Shown in pieces: positions 10,499 to 22,992 of a DNA stretch of 35,584 nucleotides. Under the pieces are notes generated by a model that searched no databases, was not told where the DNA came from, and saw nothing but the letters and a program-made list of their open reading frames with translations. The first letter of the stretch is position 1, and the number at the start of each line of letters is the position of its first letter. The DNA is from Paulinella micropora (Eukaryota; Cercozoa; Imbricatea; Euglyphida), in contig BJOX01000041.1 in the NCBI GenBank assembly GCA_009731375.1, positions 910,685-946,268 of the forward strand, read 5' to 3'. The position numbers and the translations under genes are program-made.

Positions 10499-11809
10499 CC
10501 CCCCCCCTCCGGCTGGGGTTCCCGGGTGGAGGGCCCCCGGACCCCCCCTTTCCCGTCGACAGGGTACGTTCAACTGCTGGAGGTACCAGCAAAACGCAAG
10601 TGTAAGCTCTGGTGACACAAAAACCTAAAATCTCTGGTTTTGTGCCACCCGCCAACAAAACTTTTAAATCTCCGAAGAGAGTGCACCGATAGGTGTCGGG
10701 TGCACAAAACATCAGCCTCAAACTCAAGTGTGCGCAAACGGCGCCTGGTGGCGCAAAACCTCAATTTTTTGGTTGTATGCCACCCGGCGAAACAACTTTT
10801 ATATTTTCGAAGAGAGCTCATCAAGAAATTTCAGATACACCAAATATCAGCCGCTAACTCCCTCTGGTGTGCGCAAACGGCGCCTGGTGGCACAAGACCT
10901 CAATTTCCTGGTGTGGGTGCCACCCGCGACCAAAACGGGTACGTACGACCGCAGGGCTGGGGATCCCGGGGGGAGGCCCCCCGGACCCCCCCCCTTTCCC
11001 GTCGAGGGTCGTGCAATTGCCGGAGGGCGCCTGGCACAAGACCTCAATTTTCTAGTTTGGGTGCCACCCGCGGCCAAAACGGGTACGTACAATCGCCGGG
11101 CTTGGGTTCCCGGGGACGAGGGCCCCCGGACCCCCTTCCCCGTCGACAGGGTACGTTCAATTGCCGGAGGTACCGGCAAGTACTCCCAAAAAACCAGGAT
11201 TTTCGGCATTCAGGACACTCCCTTAACGCAAATGTTTGCGTGAATCCTAAAAACATTATACCAGCATCAAGATCGACTCTGGGGCTAGCCACCCTGCCAA
11301 TATGAGCTCCCAACTCTTCCTGGTTCGCACAAACCATGATTTATTCCGATGAGGGTGCAGAAAATGGGCGAAAAAAACAAGGAATTTTGGCATTCAGGAC
11401 ACTCCCCTCGCGCAAATATTGCGTGAATTCCAAAGAAATTATATCAGCATCAACATCGAGTCTGGGGCTAGCCACCCTGTCAATATGAGCTCCCAACTCC
11501 TCCTGGTTCACACAAACCATGATTTATTCCGATTTGGGTGCGAAAAAAAAAACCAAGGAATTTTGGCATTCAGGACACTCCCCTAACGCAAATATTTGCG
11601 TGAATTCAAAAAAATCATATCAGCATCAAGACCGAGTCTGGGGCTAAACACCCTGCAAATATGAGCTCCCAACTCCTCCTCGTTCCGACAAACCATGATT
11701 TATTCCGACAAGGGTGCCGAAATGCGGGGGTTGGGGGTGGGTGGGTGTGGGGTACACAACTTTCATTTTCCCCCTCCCCCCAAACCCCACACCAACACCT
11801 TTCAGAGAA

Positions 11810-11810
<1 letters not shown>
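10499..11810. repeat. Composite satellite block C
   Basis: GC segments and inverted-repeat subunits run to about 11190. Three AT-rich monomers follow, spaced roughly 176-182 bp (starts near 11206, 11388 and 11564), then a GGGTTGGGGGTGGG-type stretch and the tail of SINE copy 5. Confidence 0.75.
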
Positions 11811-11843
<33 letters not shown>

Positions 11844-12109
11844 GTGCTTCTCTGTCAATGGCTGATGCATTTCTGCACATGCGCCTCCATCGTCTCACCC
11901 GTGAGGGGAGTACGAAGAATTGACGATAAGCTCTAATGACACCCCCGCAAGGGCAGTTCCAACACTTCCAGACGGGCCGGTATGTTCAATGAAAATACTG
12001 GTCCAGACGGATCGGTATGTTCAATGAAAATACTGGTGGCACCGACGGGAATCGAACTGGCGACAGGGCCCAGATGGTAGAACTTGACCACTGGGCTATC
12101 ACGGTGTCC
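11811..12109 (-). mobile_element. SINE copy 5, full length with internal duplication
   Basis: The body starts at 11844. The 35-bp unit containing GGTATGTTCAATGAAAATAC is present twice. The tRNA-like head ends at 12109, and the tail is (AAT)n at 11811-11843. It is head-to-tail with copy 6. Confidence 0.85.
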
Positions 12110-12111
12110 AA

Positions 12112-12175
<64 letters not shown>

Positions 12176-12373
12176 GTGCTTCTCTGTCAATGGCTGATGC
12201 ATTTCTGCACATGCGCCTCCATCGTCTCACCCGTGAGGGGAGTACGAAGAATTGACGATAAGCTCTAATGACACCCCCGCAAGGGCAGTTCCAACACTTC
12301 CAGACGGACCGGTATGTTCAATGAAAATACTGGTCCAGACGGAGCGGTATGTTCAATGAAAATACTGGTGGCA
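12110..12373 (-). mobile_element. SINE copy 6, head missing, with (AAT)n tail
   Basis: The tail is at 12110-12175 and the body at 12176-12373, with the 35-bp duplication. It breaks off at GGTGGCA directly into another (AAT)n and a gap, much as copy 1 does. Confidence 0.8.
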
Positions 12374-12447
12374 AATAATAATAATAATAATAATANNNNN
12401 NNNNNNNNNNNNNNNNNNNNNNNNNNNNNNNNNNNNNNNNNNNNNNN

Positions 12448-13583
12448 CCCCCCCCCCCCCCCCCTTCCCTTCGACAGGGTACGTTGAATTGCCGGAGGTG
12501 CCGCAATGGCGCCTGGTGGCAAAAACCTCAATTTTCAGGTGTAGGTGCCACCCTCGACCAGAACGGGTACGTACAATCGCAGGGCTCCCCCGGACTCCCC
12601 CCTTTCCCTTCGACAGGGTACGTTGAATTGCCGGAGGTGCCGCAAAGGGCGCCTGGTGGCAAAAAACCTCAATTTTCAGGTGTGGGTGCCACCCACGACC
12701 AGAACGGGTACGTACAATCACAGGGCTTGGGTCCCCGGGGGGAGTGCCCCCCGGACCCCCCCTGCCCCGTCGACAGCGTACGTTCAATCGCAGAGTACTG
12801 CCAAAAAACAAGGAAATTTGGCATTCAGGACACTCCCCTAACGCAAATATTTGAGTGAATTCCAAAAAAATTATATCAGCATCAAGATCGAGTCTGGGGC
12901 TAGTCACCCTGCCAATATGAGCAATCTTCCTGCTTCACACAAACCATGGTTTAATCCCTTGGGAGAGCAGAAAATAGGCAAAAAAAACAAGGAAATTCGG
13001 CATTCAGGACACTCCCCTAATGTAAATATTTGCGTGAATTCCAAAGAAACTATATCAGCATCAACATCGAGTCTGGGGCTAGCCACCCTGTCAATATGAG
13101 CTCCCAAATCTTCCTGGTTCACACAAACCATGATTTAGGCTGCGAAAAAAAACAAGGAAATCTGGCATTCAGGACACTCCCCTAACGCAAATATTTGCGT
13201 GAATTCCAAAGAAACTATATCAGCATCAAGATCCGAGTCTGGGGCCAATCACCCTGCCAATATGAGCTCCGAACTCCTCCTTGTTCCCACAAACCATGAT
13301 TTATTCCGATGGGGGGTGAAAAAAAGGCCAAAAAAACAAGGAATTTTGGCATTCAGACACTGCCCTGACGCAAATATTTGCGTGAATTCCAAAAAAATTA
13401 TACCAGCATCAACATCGAGTCTGGGGCTAACCACCCTGCAAATATGAGCTCCGAATTCCCCCTCGTTCCCACAAACCATGATTTATTCCGACAGGGGTGC
13501 CGATTTGGGGGGGGGGTGGGTGGGTGGGGGGGGGGGACACAATTTTCATTTTCTCCCTCCCCCTTCACCAACACCTTCCAGGG
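12448..13583. repeat. Composite satellite block D
   Basis: It starts in a C-run after a gap, has a tandem duplication of about 135 bp in its GC part (12470-12720), then four AT-rich monomers near 12820, 12998, 13163 and 13345. It ends in a G-rich stretch before (AAT)n, like block C. Confidence 0.75.
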
Positions 13584-13615
<32 letters not shown>

Positions 13616-13761
13616 ATATCTGAGGCGTACTGATGCAGCTAATGGCATATCCTCAACGGACATAAGCCTCCAATACCCTTGTTCGAGGTCCTCCACCCCC
13701 CCGTGTCAGTCTCTCGCCTGATGATCGGGGCCACCGATGGAGCTCCTGAGGGCAAGACTGC
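13584..13761. mobile_element. Possible second retroposon family with (AAT)n end
   Basis: An (AAT)n array is followed by about 150 bp unrelated to the main SINE, cut by a gap. The layout copies the SINE pattern, but no RNA polymerase III box is evident in the visible part. Confidence 0.3.
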
Positions 13762-14189
13762 NNNNNNNNNNNNNNNNNNNNNNNNNNNNNNNNNNNNNNN
13801 NNNNNNNNNNNNNNNNNNNNNNNNNNNNNNNNNNNNNNNNNNNNNNNNNNNNNNNNNNNNNNNNNNNNNNNNNNNNNNNNNNNNNNNNNNNNNNNNNNNN
13901 NNNNNNNNNNNNNNNNNNNNNNNNNNNNNNNNNNNNNNNNNNNNNNNNNNNNNNNNNNNNNNNNNNNNNNNNNNNNNNNNNNNNNNNNNNNNNNNNNNNN
14001 NNNNNNNNNNNNNNNNNNNNNNNNNNNNNNNNNNNNNNNNNNNNNNNNNNNNNNNNNNNNNNNNNNNNNNNNNNNNNNNNNNNNNNNNNNNNNNNNNNNN
14101 NNNNNNNNNNNNNNNNNNNNNNNNNNNNNNNNNNNNNNNNNNNNNNNNNNNNNNNNNNNNNNNNNNNNNNNNNNNNNNNNNNNNNNNNN

Positions 14190-14377
14190 TAATAATAATA
14201 ACAATAATAATAATAATAGTGCTTCTCTGTCAATGGCTAATGCAAACCTGCACATGCGCCTCCATCGTCTCACCCGTGAGGGGAGTACGAAGAATTGACG
14301 ATAGGCTCTAATGACACCCCCGCACGGGCAGTTCCAACACTTCCAGAGGGACCGGTATGTTCAATGAAAATACTGGT
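14190..14377 (-). mobile_element. SINE copy 7, interrupted by a gap
   Basis: An (AAT)n tail at 14190-14218 is followed by the core from 14219 to the single copy of the 35-bp unit, cut by the gap at 14378. The head is not visible. Confidence 0.8.
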
Positions 14378-15028
14378 NNNNNNNNNNNNNNNNNNNNNNN
14401 NNNNNNNNNNNNNNNNNNNNNNNNNNNNNNNNNNNNNNNNNNNNNNNNNNNNNNNNNNNNNNNNNNNNNNNNNNNNNNNNNNNNNNNNNNNNNNNNNNNN
14501 NNNNNNNNNNNNNNNNNNNNNNNNNNNNNNNNNNNNNNNNNNNNNNNNNNNNNNNNNNNNNNNNNNNNNNNNNNNNNNNNNNNNNNNNNNNNNNNNNNNN
14601 NNNNNNNNNNNNNNNNNNNNNNNNNNNNNNNNNNNNNNNNNNNNNNNNNNNNNNNNNNNNNNNNNNNNNNNNNNNNNNNNNNNNNNNNNNNNNNNNNNNN
14701 NNNNNNNNNNNNNNNNNNNNNNNNNNNNNNNNNNNNNNNNNNNNNNNNNNNNNNNNNNNNNNNNNNNNNNNNNNNNNNNNNNNNNNNNNNNNNNNNNNNN
14801 NNNNNNNNNNNNNNNNNNNNNNNNNNNNNNNNNNNNNNNNNNNNNNNNNNNNNNNNNNNNNNNNNNNNNNNNNNNNNNNNNNNNNNNNNNNNNNNNNNNN
14901 NNNNNNNNNNNNNNNNNNNNNNNNNNNNNNNNNNNNNNNNNNNNNNNNNNNNNNNNNNNNNNNNNNNNNNNNNNNNNNNNNNNNNNNNNNNNNNNNNNNN
15001 NNNNNNNNNNNNNNNNNNNNNNNNNNNN

Positions 15029-15135
15029 CACACCAATCGGTGGAATAAAGGAAGTGACGGCATAGAACATTACTCTAGGAGCTTTATACCAATCAGCCCA
15101 TGGAAAGGACCGATGGCCTATGTACTCCCTAAATG

Positions 15136-15173
<38 letters not shown>
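15029..15173. mobile_element. Fragment ending in (AAT)n after a gap
   Basis: About 105 bp of non-family sequence ends in an (AAT)n array, in the opposite order to the other elements. It may be a retroposon inserted on the plus strand. Only a fragment is visible. Confidence 0.3.
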
Positions 15174-15175
<2 letters not shown>

Positions 15176-15275
15176 TAATAATCATCATAACACTTGACAA
15201 AACGAAATGGCAATTTTGCTGGCAAACCATAGGGTTGAAGCCAAGAGATAGTTCTTTACAGTCATAGTCTAGTAC

Positions 15276-18906
<3,631 letters not shown>

Positions 18907-18989
18907 CTTCCACCAGCACATCACCATCACACACAAATAGACTGCACATTCCCCACATGCTACATACGTAATTTTGTATACATATATGT

Positions 18990-18991
18990 GC

Positions 18992-19028
<37 letters not shown>

Positions 19029-19038
19029 NNNNNNNNNN
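18990..19038. repeat. C-run and gap in intron 21
   Basis: A cytosine homopolymer of about 30 bp leads straight into a short gap at 19029-19038, with CACACAC after it. Confidence 0.9.
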
Positions 19039-19298
19039 CACACACACGGAAAAAATGTCGAGAATTCCTAGAACCCCTGTGTCTCCATGAGGTATAAATC
19101 CCCACATGGCTGCCAAACTAGGCCTCTCAGAACGCCGACACTGCCAGATTTGCCCTTTTAAAAAAGTTCCCGAGTTTTTGACTTCGTTTCTTTTCTTTTC
19201 CCCAGGGTCAAAGTTTCCGAGTTGGGGTGTGGGGGGTGGTGGTGGCCACGGAAAGAGAATTTTGTTTAGCTACATCACCTGTATGCATATATAATTAC

Positions 19299-19633
19299 AG
19301 CAGGCAGGAGTGGGCTGCAGCTGGCGTATCGATAAAGGTTCGATGTCTGGGCTAGTCTGCCTTGGCCGACCTGCGGTGTACTGTCCCAAGGGTGCGGCGA
19401 GGCGTGCGAGGGCGTCCAGCCTTGCGGCGGCAGCACTTCCTTCTCGGTCGCTTTGCTCGGCAAGGGCGTGGACAGGCCGCTGCTGGTGCCGTGCGGGCCG
19501 GTCGGGCTGGCGGGGTGATCTGCTAGGCTCAGCTTGGTAGCGCCCGGCGGGTGCGTCAGCAGCGCAGGCGCCCAGAGCTTGGCACGAGTAGCTTGCAAGT
19601 TGGGCAGGGAGAGCAGACCCATGCGAAGAGGAC
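19299..19633 (-). CDS. Exon 21 of HECT ligase
   Basis: The exon is 335 nt, with acceptor GTGTTAG/GTCCTC in the right phase for exon 20 and donor GCT/GTAATT (a second donor, ACAG/GTGATG, lies 18-20 nt further). It begins PLRMGLLSLPNLQATRAKLW and is then rich in Pro/Thr/Ser, ending SCSPLLPA. It is mostly linker. The 3' boundary is uncertain. Confidence 0.65.
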
Positions 19634-19808
19634 CTAACACGGAGGAAGAAGCGCAGAAAAGCGCAAAGGGAATGAAAGAAAACAAAGCAAGCAAACCAAC
19701 CAACCAACTAACGAACACACAAAAAAAAAAGCATGAATGAAAGAATAGGCAAGGCGGCAGACAGGAGGCATGTGTGCGTTGTGCTGTGGTGTTGTGGCGG
19801 GAGGGGAC

Positions 19809-20413
19809 CAGTGGGCAGCGCCGGGCAGGTCAGCACCGCGGGCAGCGCGCCGAGCCGCAGCAGCCACCGCACCAGCCCGGCCGCCTGCCCCGCACCAGCC
19901 TCGCCCGCCGACCCTGCTCTGGCCTCCTTGCCCTCGGTGTGCTTGGCGGGGGTGTTGTGGGCGGGTTGTTGGAGCAAGGCTGTCAGGGTGCGGTGTGCGT
20001 CGAGGCGCAGGCAGCGCTCGAGCAGCAGCACACACTGCGTAGATGTGCGCACCAGCAGCAGCGACAAGAGCTTGTGCGCCTCCGCGACCGGCGAGCTTGC
20101 CGCCGCCACCGACGACCCGGACGCACTGGGCCCGGCCGCGCTGCCTCGCAAAGGCGTGGTGAAGTCGCGCGCGCCCGCCGACAGCGACGGGGCCGGCCGG
20201 GCGGGTAGCTGCTCGGGCGTGTCGGACGAGGCGGAGCGGGCCGCCTGCTGCGGTTGGGAAATGGATGAGGAGAGGGTGGAGGAGAGACAGGGCGTGCAGA
20301 TGTCGAAGTCGCAGGGCCGGCATGTCCAGGGCCGAACCAGGCCCAATGACTGACCACACCCGTCGCAGCTGACAACAGACGCACACCACATACGCAGATC
20401 AGCCAGGGCGAAG
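19809..20413 (-). CDS. Exon 20: ZZ/C1-like zinc finger and helical region
   Basis: This exon has 201 full codons. Acceptor CCTTAG/CTTCGC and donor ACTG/GTCCCC both fit the neighbouring phases. Near the start it has C-x2-C, 11 residues, C-x2-C, 4 residues, C-x2-C (CDGCG, WTCRPC, DFDICTPC), a ZZ or C1-like zinc-binding pattern. ZZ fingers usually bind histone tails or N-terminal degrons, and HERC2 carries one. After a Ser/Ala-rich linker come helices (AHKLLSLLLVRTSTQCVLLL; AGLVRWLLRLGALPAVL). I infer substrate recognition or scaffolding. Confidence 0.8.
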
Positions 20414-20423
20414 CTAAGGAGCT

Positions 20424-20424
<1 letters not shown>

Positions 20425-20502
<78 letters not shown>

Positions 20503-20591
20503 CTATAACCTGTGGCTGGAAGTGCCAGGGTAGTAGGCCACCATGTGCGGGTGCAGCAAAGTGTCGTGTGCCTTGTCCCTAGAGATAGAAT

Positions 20592-20657
<66 letters not shown>

Positions 20658-20760
20658 AAGATACGTGTCGTGCGTATTGCCCATGCGCACCCCACAAACA
20701 CACACACACACACAGAGCAACGCCTCAAATACAACCAAAGATAGATAGATAGATAGATAG
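20425..20760. repeat. (ATCT)n and (GATA)n arrays on either side of exon 19
   Basis: The plus strand has ATCT repeats left of the exon and GATA repeats right of it, so the two arrays form an inverted pair around a 69-bp zinc-finger exon. Confidence 0.9.
20510..20578 (-). CDS. Exon 19: start of ZZ/C1-like zinc finger
   Basis: The exon is 69 nt, bounded by TCTAG/GGACAA and CACAG/GTTATA and sandwiched between (TATC)n and (ATAG)n arrays. It encodes DKAHDTLLHPHMVAYYPGTS. The HPH motif about 35 residues before the first cysteine pair resembles the opening of C1/DC1-like fingers (H then P then L/M). It joins exon 20 in phase. Confidence 0.75.
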
Positions 20761-20916
20761 ATACATGCGTGCATAAGTGTGCTTTATAATACTATGTGCA
20801 TATCATATATGCACAGACACGTTCATCCCTCCATCCATCCATACACATGCATAATGTGTTTATTATATTATATATACATATGTATTTGTGCGCTTTTTGT
20901 GTTGTGTATGTTGAAG

Positions 20917-20984
<68 letters not shown>

Positions 20985-21001
20985 NNNNNNNNNNNNTGTT
21001 G

Positions 21002-21032
<31 letters not shown>

Positions 21033-21196
21033 GCGAATCGATGTACATACATCTTGCCGAACCGCACAGATAGACTAACAGCGTGGAGAGGCAGATATAC
21101 ATACATACATACATACATACATACATACATACACACGCATACATACATGTAAATAAACAATAAGTAAATAAATAAATAAATAAATGAATAAATGAA

Positions 21197-21235
<39 letters not shown>

Positions 21236-21244
21236 GTAAAGAAA

Positions 21245-21311
<67 letters not shown>

Positions 21312-21370
21312 ATACACACACAAACACACACACACACACATACAACACACACACACACACACACACGCAT

Positions 21371-21467
<97 letters not shown>

Positions 21468-21474
21468 TACATAC

Positions 21475-21509
<35 letters not shown>

Positions 21510-21520
21510 AAGAGAGAGAA
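20761..21520. repeat. Microsatellite intron: A-run, (AAAT)n, (AC)n, (AT)n, (GATA)n
   Basis: A poly-A tract with a gap at 20985-20996, then (TACA)n, a long (AAAT)n at about 21150-21315, (AC)n, (AT)n and (GA)n/(GATA)n. No exon is seen in this stretch. Confidence 0.85.
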
Positions 21521-21531
21521 AGCAGGGGGAC

Positions 21532-21651
21532 CTGTCGAGTGTGGGCACTTGCGGTTGCGCTGCCGCGTCCAGCAGCTGTGTTTCCAGTCCGTCGGCGGAG
21601 AGGCAGGACGAGCCCTGCACCTTGGTCAGCGCAGTCAGCGCCACCACCAAC
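21532..21651 (-). CDS. Exon 18 of HECT ligase
   Basis: The exon is 120 nt, with acceptor CATGTAG/GTTGGT and donor ACAG/GTCCCC. It reads LVVALTALTKVQGSSCLSAD and ends PQVPTLDR. This short globular-looking segment lies between the acidic region and the zinc finger, flanked on both sides by kilobase-scale microsatellite introns. Confidence 0.75.
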
Positions 21652-21659
21652 CTACATGC

Positions 21660-21958
21660 AGACATACATACCTGCATACCCTATACATACATACACACAT
21701 ACAAGCATTAAACCATAGTAATAGTAGCATACTAACGTACATGCATGCATGCATGCATACATACATAACATAACATAACATAACATAACATACCATAACA
21801 TACATAGATACATACATAGATACATACATAGATACATACATAGATACATACATAGATACATACATAGATACATACATAGATACATACACACACATCACAT
21901 CACATTTACATTTACACTTACACTTACACTTACACTTTCACTTTCACTACTTTCATTT

Positions 21959-21989
<31 letters not shown>

Positions 21990-22257
21990 CATTTTCACTT
22001 TCATTTTTATTTACATTTACATTTACATTTACATTAACATTTACATTAACATTTACATTAACATTTACATTACTTTACATTACATTACATTACATTACAT
22101 AACATTACATACATTACATACATTACATACATTACATACATTACATACATACATACATACATACAAACAAACAAACAAACATACAAACGTACAAACATAC
22201 AAACATACATACAAACATACATACAAACATACATACATACATACATACATACATACA

Positions 22258-22298
<41 letters not shown>

Positions 22299-22345
22299 CA
22301 TACATTACATACATACATTACATACATACATACACCTAGATACAT
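21660..22345. repeat. Graded microsatellite array in intron 17
   Basis: The unit changes along the array: TACA, then TACATAGA, then ACACTT and ACTTTC hexamers, then ACATTT, then ACATT, then ACAT. Each step differs slightly from the last. Confidence 0.85.
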
Positions 22346-22347
22346 AC

Positions 22348-22493
22348 GCTGGCAGCAGTTCCAAGGCGGCGCCGGCAGGGCTGGCCAGCGCAATGGCGTC
22401 CTCCGCTTGCAGCTCCTGCTCGCGCTTGCGCTCCTCGCCTTCGCGCGCGTCCGCGCCATGCTCGTCCTGCTCCTGCTCTGCCTCCTCGTCCAC
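22348..22493 (-). CDS. Exon 17: acidic helical exon of HECT ligase
   Basis: This exon is 48 codons plus 2 nt, with acceptor CTTCTGCAG/GTGGAC preceded by a long (TC)n tract and donor GC/GTATGT. The sequence VDEEAEQEQDEHGADAREGE continues the acidic tail of exon 16 and ends GAALELLPA. The phase and composition match on both sides. Confidence 0.8.
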
Positions 22494-22509
22494 CTGCAGA
22501 AGACAGAGA

Positions 22510-22524
22510 AAGGGAGAAAGGGAG

Positions 22525-22585
<61 letters not shown>

Positions 22586-22594
22586 GAGAGAGAT

Positions 22595-22667
<73 letters not shown>

Positions 22668-22671
22668 GAGA

Positions 22672-22713
<42 letters not shown>

Positions 22714-22985
22714 GTGTGTGTGTGTGTGTAGGACAGACAGATAGATCGATACATACACACATACACACATACACACCTCCATTTACATACATATATATAT
22801 ACATGTATATGTATATATATGTATATATATATATATACATACATACATACATACATACATGCATACATGCATACAGACAGACAGACAGACATACATACAT
22901 ACATACATATACATGCATACATACATACATACATACATACCCACATGCATGCATGCATACATACATACATACATACATACATACT
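22510..22985. repeat. (GA)n, (GATA)n, (GT)n and (TACA)n in intron 16
   Basis: These are consecutive simple repeats. The (GA)n forms the pyrimidine tract of the exon 17 acceptor on the coding strand. Confidence 0.9.
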
Positions 22986-22992
22986 TGCATAC

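Larger units (their letters stand above)
7508..15275 (-). other. 7.8-kb intron filled with SINEs and satellite blocks
   Basis: The interval lies between the acceptor of exon 23 and the donor of exon 22, which agree in phase. It contains seven SINE copies, four composite satellite blocks, (AAT)n arrays and gaps at 8046-8115, 12396-12447, 13762-14189 and 14378-15028. No coding exon was recognised inside it, though the gaps could hide one. Confidence 0.75.

Noticed and set aside
8137-13583. A CRISPR-like array
   Set aside because: Repeats are long, degenerate and nested, with no short identical repeat plus unique spacer layout; the genome is eukaryotic.
7894-14311. Reading frames with poly-Ile, poly-Asn or poly-Leu in the large intron
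   Set aside because: They come from (AAT)n tails and gaps. The attached peptides repeat in several frames because the DNA itself is repeated.
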